Shown here: positions 1 to 7,965 of the stretch, piece after piece
Layout: each line of letters starts with the position of its first letter
Numbering within the stretch: the stretch's first letter is position 1
Source: Modestobacter versicolor
GTDB lineage: Bacteria; Actinomycetota; Actinomycetes; Mycobacteriales; Geodermatophilaceae
Assembly (NCBI RefSeq): GCF_014195485.1
Contig: NZ_JACIBU010000001.1
Location: forward strand, 496,001 to 560,000
Length of the DNA stretch: 64,000 bases
Direction: 5' to 3'
The notes under the pieces: generated by a model
The model's database searches: none
What the model was told of the DNA's origin: nothing
Seen by the model: only the letters and a program-made list of their open reading frames with translations
Program-made: the position numbers and the translations under genes

Positions 1-98
1 GCCTGCTGGGGTGTCCCGGGCCGTACCGGGGGGTGACGCCGAGCGGGACCCGCCCGCCCTACGGTCGCCGCCCCACGACGTCGAGAGGTTGGCAGACC

Positions 99-650
99 AT
101 GGCCCCCAGCGGTTCCCGGTACACGCTCGCACCGATCGCCACCCGGGTCGCCCACCCGTTGCTCCGGGCCCGCTCGCTCCCCCCGGCGGCGGTCGCGCAC
201 GCCGTCCACGGTCTCGTCCTGTTCGTGGCCGTCGTCGGCGCGACGTACGTGGCGGACTACCCGGCGAGGAAGGTGCTGCTCTTCTCCACGGGGGCGGTCG
301 TGCTCTTCTGGGTGGCGCACGTGTACGCGGCGGCGCTGGCCCACCAGCACGAGCCGGAGGACTCCGGGCGCACCGGGCCGGCGGTCGTCGCCCGCGAGGC
401 GCGGCGCGCGCTGCCGTTGCTGGAGGCGTGCGTCGTCCCGGCGCTGCCGCTGGTCCCCGCCGCGTTGGGGCTGCTCGCGCTGCCGCTCGCCTACGCCGCG
501 AGCGTGACCATCGGCATCGTCGTCCTCGCCGCGGTCGGCTTCGCCGCCCTGCACGCCCGGCAGGCGTCCGTGCGCCGGTCCCTGGCGGCCGCCGCCGCGA
601 CCGGGGGCATCGGTGCCGTCATCATCGCGGCCGAGACCTTCTGGCACTGA
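99..650 (+). CDS. Small hypothetical multi-pass membrane protein
   Basis: The product is about 183 residues and has no function I recognise. It shows hydrophobic stretches near residues 29-50, 57-78 and 105-160 that look like four or so membrane helices, separated by a short charged loop containing HQHEPED. The ATG at 99 is chosen because hydrophobic membrane protein follows it directly; an in-frame ATG at 33 would add 22 Arg/Pro-rich residues typical of non-coding G+C-rich DNA. It stands alone upstream of a divergent-looking dyad (657-674) and the kinase gene. The call as a real membrane protein is fair; any role is unknown. Confidence 0.7.
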   Translation: MAPSGSRYTLAPIATRVAHPLLRARSLPPAAVAHAVHGLVLFVAVVGATYVADYPARKVLLFSTGAVVLFWVAHVYAAALAHQHEPEDSGRTGPAVVAREARRALPLLEACVVPALPLVPAALGLLALPLAYAASVTIGIVVLAAVGFAALHARQASVRRSLAAAAATGGIGAVIIAAETFWH

Positions 651-656
651 GCCCGA

Positions 657-674
657 CCCGTACGCCGGTACGGG
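657..674. promoter_or_regulatory. Dyad upstream of sensor kinase gene (copy 1)
   Basis: An 18-bp perfect inverted repeat, CCCGTAC-GCCG-GTACGGG. Its centre lies 27.5 bp before a GTGACGAC sequence at 693-700, and TACTGT (719-724) precedes the GTG start at 733 of the kinase gene. The same dyad/GTGACGAC arrangement with identical spacing recurs at 2681-2723 in front of the FAH-fold gene. I infer that it is a binding site for the response regulator encoded at 1995-2669. Confidence 0.5.
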
Positions 675-732
675 GGGAGGCCCTCCGTCGAGGTGACGAC
701 GGGCGGGCCGGCTCGCCCTACTGTTCTCGCTC

Positions 733-1998
733 GTGACCGCCCGGGGACCGCGCCGCTCGGAGGTCGTCCTTGCCGACCTCCCGACCCGGAGGCGTCCGGC
801 CGCGCCGTTGTCGTTCCGGGCGTGGTGCACCGTGGCCGTGTTCTGCGCGGCGCTCTACACGGTGGCGGTGCCGCTCACGAGCGCGACCTACCACCTGCAC
901 CTCGTGGTCGCGTTCACCGTGGCCACCATCCAGTGCGGCTCGCTCGTCGTCGCGGTGCACCGACCGCTCGTCGGCTCCGTGCTGCACGTGCTGTGCATCG
1001 TCGCGCTGGCGTTGGCGGTCCGTGACTCGGGCGCAGGACCGTGGCCGTTGCCGGTCACCGGACTGGTGTCGCTGGGCGCGCTGGTCCTGCTGGTGGGGAT
1101 CCGCGAGCGGTGGACCGTCTCGGTCTCCGTCTGGTGGCTCAGCGTCGTCGCCCTGGTCGCCGTCATCGCCGCCTCCCCGGCGCGGTACGAGGTCGACGGC
1201 GAGTGGGGCACGAACCTGACGGTGTACGCCAGCTACACCGCCACGGTCCTCGTGGCGGCCATCGCGATCGGCCAGCGGCACCGCATCCGCGCCGACCTGG
1301 CGGAGGCGCGGCGGGACGCCGAGCTCGAGCACGCCCAGCGTCTCTACGTCGAGGAACGCGCCCGGATCGCGCGGGAGCTGCACGACATCGTCGCCCACAG
1401 CATGTCCGTCATCCACATGCAGGCGCTCTCCGCGCCGTACCGGCTCCCCGAGGTGCCGTCGCCGGCGGTGCGGGAGGAGTTCCAGGACATCGCCCGGTCG
1501 GCTCGCGGCGCCTTGGGGGAGATGCGCCAGATGCTGGGCGCGCTCAGGTCGGAGGACGACGAGGCCGAGCTCGCCCCGCAACCGCGGATCAGCGACATCC
1601 AGCAGCTCGCCGACGCCACGTCGCGGGCCGGCAGCCCCGTGTCGGTCCGCATCGACGCCGAGACCGGCACCGTGAGCGGGCCCGTCCAGCTGACGACCTA
1701 CCGCGTCGTGCAGGAGGCGCTGAGCAACGTGGTGCGCCACGCACCCGGGGCGCCGGCGACGGTGTCCGCGACGCTGGACGGCGGGGCGCTGCGCATCTGC
1801 GTGCAGAACGCCCCGCCCCTGGCGCGGGCGGGGCTCCCCGGCGCACCGACCCCCGATCGGGGCGGGCAGGGGATCCGAGGGATGCGCGAGCGGCTCGGTG
1901 TGCTCGGCGGTCAGCTCTCCGTGCGCGCGACCGCCGACGGGGGCTACCTCGTGGACGCCACGATCCCGGTGGAGAGCGCCCCGGGGGAGGGGCGATGA
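733..1998 (+). CDS. NarL-type sensor histidine kinase
   Basis: A membrane histidine kinase of the HisKA_3/HATPase_c class, which autophosphorylates on His and passes phosphate to its partner regulator. Residues 28-180 contain about five to six hydrophobic segments with almost no extracytoplasmic domain, so it may sense within the membrane. The H-box is ARELHDIVAHS with the phospho-acceptor near His217. The C-terminal ATPase domain has an N-box (VVQEALSNVVRHA, about 328-340) and a glycine-rich box (GGQGIRGMRERLG, about 377-389). The GTG at 733 is the likely start and the transcript may be almost leaderless. Its stop overlaps the regulator start as ATGA. The signal is unknown. Confidence 0.93.
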   Translation: MTARGPRRSEVVLADLPTRRRPAAPLSFRAWCTVAVFCAALYTVAVPLTSATYHLHLVVAFTVATIQCGSLVVAVHRPLVGSVLHVLCIVALALAVRDSGAGPWPLPVTGLVSLGALVLLVGIRERWTVSVSVWWLSVVALVAVIAASPARYEVDGEWGTNLTVYASYTATVLVAAIAIGQRHRIRADLAEARRDAELEHAQRLYVEERARIARELHDIVAHSMSVIHMQALSAPYRLPEVPSPAVREEFQDIARSARGALGEMRQMLGALRSEDDEAELAPQPRISDIQQLADATSRAGSPVSVRIDAETGTVSGPVQLTTYRVVQEALSNVVRHAPGAPATVSATLDGGALRICVQNAPPLARAGLPGAPTPDRGGQGIRGMRERLGVLGGQLSVRATADGGYLVDATIPVESAPGEGR

Positions 1999-2669
1999 CC
2001 ACCCGCGTCCTCGTCGTCGACGACCAGCCGATGTTCCGCGCGGGGCTGAGCGCCATCCTGGGTGCGGAGCCGGACATCACCGTGGTGGGGGAGGCCGGCG
2101 ACGGCGACGAGGCCCTGGCCCGCAACCGGGCGCTGCACCCGGACGTCGTGGTGATGGACGTGCGGATGCCGGGGAAGAACGGCATCGACGCCACCCGTCA
2201 GCTGACCCGGCCCGCCGGCGCCGCGCACGTCCCCCGGGTGCTCATGCTGACCACGTTCGACATCGACGAGTACGTCTACGCCGCGCTCGAGGCCGGTGCC
2301 AGCGGGTTCCTGCTCAAGGACGCGGACGCGCCCGAGCTGGTGACGGCGGTGCGGACCGTGGCGCAGGGCGACGCACTGCTGGCGCCGCGGGTCACCCGGC
2401 GCCTCATCGAGGACTTCGTCGCCAGCAAGCCGGCCGGCCTGACGTCGACGACGGTGTTCAACAGCCTCACCGACCGCGAGCGCGAGGTCTTCCTGCTCAT
2501 CGCCACCGGTCGGTCGAACGCCGAGATCGGCCGCGAGCTGTACATGGCCGAGCAGACGGCGAAGAGCCACGTCAGCCGGATCCTGTCCAAGCTCCAGCTC
2601 CGCGACCGGATCCACGCCGTGATGCTCGCCTACGACACGGGGCTGGTGACCCCGGGCGAACCGCGCTGA
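1995..2669 (+). CDS. NarL/FixJ-family response regulator
   Basis: A 224-residue DNA-binding response regulator and partner of the kinase immediately upstream, with which it is translationally coupled (ATGA). The receiver domain (1-120) has the acidic pair VVDDQ at its N-terminus, phospho-acceptor Asp near 55 in VVMDVRMPG, and conserved Lys in FLLKDA. The LuxR-type helix-turn-helix is at about 158-205 (LTDREREVFLLIATGRSNAEI). An inverted repeat present both before the kinase gene and directly after this gene, in front of the next one, is the best candidate for its binding site. Confidence 0.95.
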   Translation: MTTRVLVVDDQPMFRAGLSAILGAEPDITVVGEAGDGDEALARNRALHPDVVVMDVRMPGKNGIDATRQLTRPAGAAHVPRVLMLTTFDIDEYVYAALEAGASGFLLKDADAPELVTAVRTVAQGDALLAPRVTRRLIEDFVASKPAGLTSTTVFNSLTDREREVFLLIATGRSNAEIGRELYMAEQTAKSHVSRILSKLQLRDRIHAVMLAYDTGLVTPGEPR

Positions 2670-2680
2670 CCCGGCCCGGC

Positions 2681-2696
2681 CCGTACGCGGGTACGG
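2681..2696. promoter_or_regulatory. Dyad upstream of FAH-fold gene (copy 2)
   Basis: CCGTAC-GCGG-GTACGG, followed after 27.5 bp (centre to first base) by GTGACGAC at 2716-2723 and a TAGCTT hexamer at 2743-2748. This repeats the layout at 657-724. It could also form a hairpin ending the kinase/regulator transcript, but the conserved downstream GTGACGAC favours an operator plus promoter for the gene at 2799. Confidence 0.5.
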
Positions 2697-2798
2697 CCGG
2701 ACGAGCACCGGCCGGGTGACGACCGGCCGGTGTCCTCGCTCCTAGCTTTCGGCCACCGCCAGCGAGGCGGGTGGCCGGACGCACCAGGAGGACCTGAG

Positions 2799-4070
2799 AT
2801 GAGCAGCACCGAGAAGACCGCGACGAAGGCGAGCCCCACCCGCCGCCGCCGGAAGGCCCTCGTCATCGCCGGGGTCGTGGCGGCCGGCCTGGTCGTCGCC
2901 GGCGGGGGTTCCTACGGGGTCGCCCGCGCCATGTCGTCGGACTTCCCGCTCGTGTACTCGGAGCAGCTGGAGCCCAGGGCCACCGAGGGCGTCACCATCG
3001 CCGACCCGGCCACCGCGCTGACCTTCGCCCGGGTGGCCACCGGCAGCGGCGTGACGGTGCTCGCCGTCACCGGCTACGCGGAGCACCGGATCAGCGGGGT
3101 GGACCTCAACGCCGCCGCCGGCACCAGCTTCACCGAGCCGATCGCGGCCTTCAACGAGCTGGGGTACGAGGCCGTGCGCGCCCTCGCCGCCGACCCCGCC
3201 CAGCCGATCGTCACGGTGGAGGCGTCGACCGTCCTCACCGCCATCGAGACGCACACCCAGCACGTGGGCACCGGCACCAACTACCTCGAGCACCAGGCCG
3301 AGGCCACCATCGAGGAGCAGTACCTCTTCCCGAAGATCGGGGCCATCACCGACTCCGACGAACCCCTCCTCGCCGGCAGCGGGCTGCTGGACTACGAGGT
3401 GGAGCTCGGCTTCGTCCCGCTGCACGACATCACCGCGCAGACCGGCATCCCCGAGCACATGGGCCTGATCCTGTCCAACGACTGGACCGACCGCGAGCTG
3501 CTGGTCAGCCAGATCGAGGTCGACAACCTGACCGGTGGTGCGGGCTTCACCAACGCCAAGAGCCAGCCGGGCTTCCTCAGCACCGGCGACCTGTTCGTCG
3601 TCCCGGCCGACTGGCAGACCTACTACCAGGAGCTCCAGCTCGACCTCTTCGTCAACGGGGACCTGCGTCAGCGTGCCCACCCGGAGGAGATGGTCTGGGA
3701 CGCCCCGCGGGTGATCGAGGAGATCCTGGCCGCGGGTGACCGGACCTGGGACAGCGACGGCGAGCAGGTGCCGCTGACCGCAGAGCCCGGCGTGATCCGG
3801 CAGGGCACCATCATCCAGAGCGGCACCCCGGAGGGCGTGGTCTACCGGGCGCCGGACACCCGCCAGCGCTTCCTCGGCTTCATGGAGTGGGTCGGCAGCT
3901 TCGGCACGAACGCGGAGTCCGTCGTGGCCTCCGCCCTCGACGTCTACGTCCGGGACGCCCACGAGGCGGGCGTGTACCTGCAGCCGGGCGACGAGATCGT
4001 GACCCGGGCCGACGGCCTCGGCCAGATCTTCACCACCGTCGTCGCCGGGGAGCGTGCCGAGACGGAGTGA
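2799..4070 (+). CDS. Membrane-anchored fumarylacetoacetate hydrolase (FAH)-fold protein
   Basis: The 423-residue product starts with a basic N-terminus (RRRRK) and one hydrophobic helix (about 20-40), a signal anchor. The rest resembles FAH-family proteins: GTNYLEHQAE matches the usual GxNYxxHxxE, YEVELGF carries the paired metal-binding Glu residues, NDWTDREL matches the ND-x-x-x-R-D segment, NAKSQPGF is the usual AKSxD-like Lys region, and GTIIQSGTPEGVV matches the GTPxGV turn. Retention of these residues suggests a functional C-C hydrolase or decarboxylase fold, but outside the membrane, which is unusual. A strong AGGAGG lies 7-12 bases before the ATG. It probably belongs to the regulon of the preceding two-component system. 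Confidence 0.75.
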   Translation: MSSTEKTATKASPTRRRRKALVIAGVVAAGLVVAGGGSYGVARAMSSDFPLVYSEQLEPRATEGVTIADPATALTFARVATGSGVTVLAVTGYAEHRISGVDLNAAAGTSFTEPIAAFNELGYEAVRALAADPAQPIVTVEASTVLTAIETHTQHVGTGTNYLEHQAEATIEEQYLFPKIGAITDSDEPLLAGSGLLDYEVELGFVPLHDITAQTGIPEHMGLILSNDWTDRELLVSQIEVDNLTGGAGFTNAKSQPGFLSTGDLFVVPADWQTYYQELQLDLFVNGDLRQRAHPEEMVWDAPRVIEEILAAGDRTWDSDGEQVPLTAEPGVIRQGTIIQSGTPEGVVYRAPDTRQRFLGFMEWVGSFGTNAESVVASALDVYVRDAHEAGVYLQPGDEIVTRADGLGQIFTTVVAGERAETE

Positions 4071-4092
4071 TCCCGGGGTGACCGGCCGGCCC

Positions 4093-4120
4093 TGCCCCCT
4101 CGTCCGCCGACGAGGGGGCA
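4093..4120 (+). terminator. Perfect 12-bp stem hairpin
   Basis: TGCCCCCTCGTC and its exact reverse complement are separated by CGCC. It lies 23 bp past the stop of the FAH-fold gene and ahead of the methyltransferase. There is no T tract, as is usual in high-G+C actinobacteria. Confidence 0.7.
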
Positions 4121-4210
4121 GCTCGCCGTCCCCGTCCGGGCGGCCGGCGGGCCGGACGTGCCCCGCTACAGTTGCCCCCCGCTCGACGGGTCACCGGAGG
4201 CGAGGCCCAC

Positions 4211-4909
4211 GTGACGGCCAACGACTACGACAGCTTCGGCGCGGCGTACTCGGCGGAGAACGACGCCAACCTGATCAACGCCCACTACGAACGGCCCGCG
4301 ATGCTCGACCTGCTCGGGGACGTGCGCGGTCGCCGTGTCCTCGACGCCGGGTGCGGCTCCGGCCCGCTGGCGGCGGCGCTGCGCGACCGGGGAGCGGTCG
4401 TGACCGGATTCGACGCCAGCCCGCTGATGGTCTCGCTGGCGCGGGAGCGGCTCGGTGCCGACGCCGACGTGCAGGTCGCCGACCTGGCCACGCCGCTGCC
4501 CTTCGCCGACGGGGGCTTCGACGACGTAACCGCGTCCCTCGTCCTGCACTACCTGCGCGACTGGGCCGCGCCGTTGGCGGAGCTGCGCCGGGTGCTGCGG
4601 CCGGGTGGCCGGCTCGTGCTGTCGGTCAACCACCCGTTCCTCTACAAGGCGCTGCACCCGCAGGCCGACTACTTCGCCACCGTCCAGTGGACCGACGACC
4701 ACGTCTTCGACGGTCAGCCCGCCGTGCTGGAGTACTGGCACCGGCCCCTGCACGCCATGACGGACGCGTTCTCCGAGGCCGGCTTCCGGATCGGCGTGGT
4801 CAGCGAACCGCCGTGGTCGCCGGACACCCCGGCGGAGCTGCTGCCGCCGGGCTTCGAGGGCCGCACGGCCTTCATCAGCTTCCTCTTCTTCGTGCTGGTC
4901 GCGAGCTGA
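4211..4909 (+). CDS. Class I SAM-dependent methyltransferase
   Basis: A 232-residue Rossmann-fold methyltransferase of the Methyltransf_11/25 type. Motif I is VLDAGCGSGPL (about 40-50), followed by an acidic end of strand 2 (VTGFDASPLM), the post-motif region VADLATPLPF, and VLRPGGRLVLSVNH, the usual motif preceding strand 5. The acceptor substrate cannot be told. The GTG at 4211 is chosen because GGAGG lies about 10 bases before it and the Tyr/Asp-rich N-terminus (YDSFGAAYSAEND) typical of the family follows immediately. It is convergent with the regulator gene to its right. Confidence 0.9.
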   Translation: MTANDYDSFGAAYSAENDANLINAHYERPAMLDLLGDVRGRRVLDAGCGSGPLAAALRDRGAVVTGFDASPLMVSLARERLGADADVQVADLATPLPFADGGFDDVTASLVLHYLRDWAAPLAELRRVLRPGGRLVLSVNHPFLYKALHPQADYFATVQWTDDHVFDGQPAVLEYWHRPLHAMTDAFSEAGFRIGVVSEPPWSPDTPAELLPPGFEGRTAFISFLFFVLVAS

Positions 4910-4981
4910 GCAGGCCACCCGCCGGCGCTGAGCGCACAGCCGCGGTCGACGGCCGGCGGCCCGGGAACCGCCGTGCCCCAC

Positions 4982-5833
4982 CTACCTGCTCGCCGTGGCG
5001 CTCTGGACGCCGAGCATGCCCAGCAGCGCGAGGGCCTCCGCGTCCCGGGACCCCGGCGGTGCCGTGTAGAGCACCAGGTGCTGGTCGCGGTCGGGGAGCG
5101 CGAGCGAGTCGCAGTCGACGGTGACCTCCCCGACGGCCGGGTGCCGGAAGGTCTTGGTGAGCATCGGTGCCGCCTGCACGTCGTGCCGCTCCCAGAGCTC
5201 GGCGAACTCGGCACTGCCGTCGCGGAGCTCCGCCACGAGACCGGTCACCGCGGGGTCCGACGGGTACCGGGCCAGCGCGGCACGGAGGTCCATGACGACG
5301 TTGCGCCGGAAGGCTGCCCCGTCGGAGATCCCGTACAGGGTCGAGCCGGGCGCCACCGGCCCGAGGAACGCCCGCCGCGCGAGGTTGCGCTCCCCTGGAG
5401 CGAGGGCAGCGAAGTCCTCCATGAGCGCTGCCGCGAGGTCGTTCCAGGCGAGCACCTCCAGCGTCGCGGAGACCACGATCGCCGCCGTCTGCGGGAGGCG
5501 GTCGAGGACTGCGAGGATGCTCGGCCGGACGTCGCGCCGGTGCACCCTGGTACGGATCGGCGCAGTGCCCGCCAGGAGGTGCAGGTGGGTGGACTCCGCG
5601 TCCGTGAGCCGCAGGGCGGCCGCGATCCCGGCGAGGACCTCGCCCGACGGGCGCGGTGCCCGGCCCTGCTCGAGCCGCACGTAGTACTCGGTGGAGATGT
5701 GCGCGAGCACCGCGACCTCCTCGCGGCGGAGCCCGGGGGTCCGGCGGCGCGGACCTGACGGGAGGCCGGCGTCCACGGGGCGGAGCCGCTCGCGTCGGCT
5801 GCGGAGGAACGCCCCGAGCTCCTGCTTGTCCAT
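4982..5833 (-). CDS. MmyB-like XRE-family transcriptional regulator (copy 1)
   Basis: A 283-residue regulator with an N-terminal lambda-repressor-type HTH (LGAFLRSRRERL, then RTPGLRREEVAVLAHISTEYYVRLEQGR, about 8-58) and a C-terminal MmyB-like ligand-binding domain (about 100-270) with the family hallmarks WNDLAAAL, LWERHDV and HPAVGEVTVDCDSL. Such proteins commonly control a divergent oxidoreductase gene, and here an SDR starts 86 bp away on the other strand. The ATG at 5833 gives the normal start (MDKQELGAFL). Two more MmyB/SDR pairs are present at 20402-22093 and 42615-44286. Confidence 0.92.
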   Translation of the reverse strand: MDKQELGAFLRSRRERLRPVDAGLPSGPRRRTPGLRREEVAVLAHISTEYYVRLEQGRAPRPSGEVLAGIAAALRLTDAESTHLHLLAGTAPIRTRVHRRDVRPSILAVLDRLPQTAAIVVSATLEVLAWNDLAAALMEDFAALAPGERNLARRAFLGPVAPGSTLYGISDGAAFRRNVVMDLRAALARYPSDPAVTGLVAELRDGSAEFAELWERHDVQAAPMLTKTFRHPAVGEVTVDCDSLALPDRDQHLVLYTAPPGSRDAEALALLGMLGVQSATASR

Positions 5834-5866
5834 GCCCGCAGTGTGCTCGCCGGCCAGCCGCGGAGC

Positions 5867-5885
5867 CTGGTACCGGCTGTGCCTG
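5867..5885. promoter_or_regulatory. Candidate operator between MmyB regulator 1 and its SDR
   Basis: CTGGTACCGGCTGTGCCTG in the 85-bp divergent region. It loosely matches, on the opposite strand, CTGG...GTGGCAGG elements in the two other MmyB/SDR divergent regions (21290-21309 and 43506-43520). The match is imperfect, so this is a tentative regulator site. Confidence 0.3.
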
Positions 5886-5918
5886 CCTCCGGGGGCCGGG
5901 AGCCGCGACGGTCTCGGG

Positions 5919-6701
5919 GTGACCACCATCGACACCACCCCCATCGGCCTGCTCTCCGGCAAGGTCGTCCTCATCACCGGCGCCAGTCGCGGCATCGGCG
6001 CAGCTGCGGCCCGGCTCTTCGCGCGGGAGGGCGCCGCGGTCGTGCTCGCCGCGCGGAGCACCGACGCCCTCGACCGCGTCGTGGCCGAGGTCCGCGCGGA
6101 CGGCGGCGTCGCCGACGCCGTCGCCCTGGACCTCGCCGACCGGGCGAGCGTCCGCGCCGCCGTCGACCGGGCCGAGGAGCTGCACGGCCGGCTCGACGGC
6201 GCCTTCAACAACGGCGCCGCGATCCAGCGCCGGCCCGGACCGCTGGACACCACCAGCGACGAGGACGTCGAGGAGCAGTTCGCCGTCAACTTCCGGGGTC
6301 ACTGGACCGCGATGAACGCCGAGGCCGCGGTGATGCGCCGGGGGGACGGCGGGGCGATCGTCAACACCTCGAGCATCGGAAGCCGCCGCGCGAACCCCGC
6401 GCTGCCGGCCTACGGCGCCATGAAGCGGGCGCTGAACAGCCTCACCGAGACCGCTGCCGTCACGTGGGCCGCACAGGGCATCCGGGTCAACGGCATCACC
6501 CCCGGTGGCACCGCCACGGAGATGATCGACGCGTGGGAAGCGGCGACCCCGGGCGTCGTCCAGCAGATCACCGCCTCGGTCCCGCTGGGCCGGATGGCCG
6601 AGCCGCACGAGGTCGCCGAGGTGGCGGCGTGGCTGCTCAGCGACCGGGCGTCGATGGTGACCGGCGCGATCGTGCCGGTCGACGGCGGCGCCGGCGCCTG
6701 A
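5919..6701 (+). CDS. SDR-family oxidoreductase (divergent from MmyB regulator 1)
   Basis: A 260-residue classical short-chain dehydrogenase/reductase. It has the NAD(P)-binding TGASRGIG (about 22-29), a catalytic Ser in NTSSIGS, and YGAMK as the YxxxK motif (about 168-172). Arg and Ser after the first strand (ARSTDAL) favour NADP. The usual NNAG motif reads FNNGAAIQ, an Ala/Gly swap. The C-terminus PVDGGAGA is standard. The GTG at 5919 begins MTTIDTTPIG just before the first beta strand; upstream in-frame ATGs would add sequence antisense to the regulator gene. Substrate unknown; control by the adjacent regulator is likely. Confidence 0.92.
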   Translation: MTTIDTTPIGLLSGKVVLITGASRGIGAAAARLFAREGAAVVLAARSTDALDRVVAEVRADGGVADAVALDLADRASVRAAVDRAEELHGRLDGAFNNGAAIQRRPGPLDTTSDEDVEEQFAVNFRGHWTAMNAEAAVMRRGDGGAIVNTSSIGSRRANPALPAYGAMKRALNSLTETAAVTWAAQGIRVNGITPGGTATEMIDAWEAATPGVVQQITASVPLGRMAEPHEVAEVAAWLLSDRASMVTGAIVPVDGGAGA

Positions 6702-6771
6702 CCCGGACGGCGGCGGCCGGTGGCTCGGGGCCGGGCGGGCGGCACCCCAGCGGGCCCCACCCCGGGAGCCG

Positions 6772-7965
6772 CTACATGAAGTTGCGGGTGTGCAGCGCGG
6801 AGAGCTCGGCCGCCTCGTCGTCGGGGAACCCGAGCCGCTGCAGCCGCTGCCGGCGGCCGTCGTCCATGGTGCCGTGCAGCCGCTGCACCGCCCGGTGCCC
6901 CCGGGCGATCGCCTCCGGCGTCCACTCGCCGGCGGCGAGCACCACCAGGGAGTCGAAGACGTCGGCGTTGAGCCCGGCGGTGTCGACCAGCACGTCGTGC
7001 CGGCGCTCGACCGCGGCCCGCAGCCGGCCGCGCAGGGTGGGGTCGAGCTGGCCCTCGTGCTCCAGGTGCGCGACCCCGAAGGCGACGTGCCGGGCCTCGT
7101 CGACCCGGGCCAGCCGGGTCACCTGCCGGGTCACCGGGTCGGGGGCGTGCTCGTCGATGAAGCCGAGGAGCGACAGGAAGCTGCCCTCGCCGAGCACGGA
7201 GAGCAGGAACGAGGCGAGGGAGAAGTCGGCCTCGTTGAGCAGCGAGTTCAGCGACTCCCGCCCACCCGCGGACGACGTGCCCATCTGGCCGCCGGTCAGC
7301 AGCGCCCGGCGGGTGAACACCTCCATGTGCCGGGCCTCGTCGGCGGCCTGGACGGCGAGCAGCTGCAGCACCTCCCGGAAGTGCGGGTGCACCCGGGCCA
7401 GCAGCCGCGCCGGGATGACCAGCGCGGCCTGCTCGTTCTCCACCAGGTAGGTCATCACCTGGACGACGGCGGCCTCGATGTCGGCGGGCAGCGGCTCGGG
7501 GATGGTCCAGTCGACGGCGGTCGCCGGGTCCCACTGCGCCGCCGCCGCGTGGGCGTACAGCCGGGGGGCCAGGTCCGCCCAGACGACGTCCCGGTCGGCG
7601 ACGTCGAAGCCCGGGGCCGGCCCGCCCGCCTCGACCAGCGCACCGCGGGCGGCCAGCCCCCAGTGCGCCGGCGGCCGCCGCACGACGCCCTGCGGGGACG
7701 GGTCGCCGGCCCGCTCGGCACCGGCCCAGCGCAGCTGCTCGGCCTCGCCGCGGACGACGTCGTAGCCCCCGTCGGGGTCGACGGAGAACCCGTGCCCCTC
7801 GGCCCGGCACCAGGCGCGCAGGTGCACGCCCAGCGCCGGGTCGTCGCCCCGCACCCGCAGCCGCCCGCCGATGGGCACCTCGCGCAGGCCGCGCCGCACC
7901 AGCAGGTGCGCCCCGGCGTCGAAGCCCAGCCGGTCGAGGTCGACGAGGGCCGCGGGGGGCGTCAC
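6772..7965 (-). CDS. Ferritin-like diiron protein with N-terminal TusA-like domain
   Basis: A 397-residue product. Residues 1-60 resemble a TusA/SirA fold (LDRLGFDAGAHLLVRRGLREV...DDPALGVHLRAWCRAEGH), but the catalytic Cys-Pro is replaced, so it cannot be a normal sulfur carrier. Residues 160-397 are an all-alpha ferritin-like domain with a complete diiron ligand set: a Glu in VENEQAAL (176/178), E210-A-R-H213, Glu260 in LGEGSF and E290-A-R-H293. That pattern fits an oxygen-activating oxygenase or oxidase. The GTG start overlaps the upstream stop (GTGA), making this the third gene of a coupled cassette. Enzymatic role unknown. Confidence 0.75.
   Translation of the reverse strand: MTPPAALVDLDRLGFDAGAHLLVRRGLREVPIGGRLRVRGDDPALGVHLRAWCRAEGHGFSVDPDGGYDVVRGEAEQLRWAGAERAGDPSPQGVVRRPPAHWGLAARGALVEAGGPAPGFDVADRDVVWADLAPRLYAHAAAAQWDPATAVDWTIPEPLPADIEAAVVQVMTYLVENEQAALVIPARLLARVHPHFREVLQLLAVQAADEARHMEVFTRRALLTGGQMGTSSAGGRESLNSLLNEADFSLASFLLSVLGEGSFLSLLGFIDEHAPDPVTRQVTRLARVDEARHVAFGVAHLEHEGQLDPTLRGRLRAAVERRHDVLVDTAGLNADVFDSLVVLAAGEWTPEAIARGHRAVQRLHGTMDDGRRQRLQRLGFPDDEAAELSALHTRNFM

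Noticed and set aside
11-736. 241-codon frame at the start of the window
   Set aside because: Translation is Arg/Gly/Pro-rich without a fold, and it overlaps the better membrane-protein frame at 99-650.
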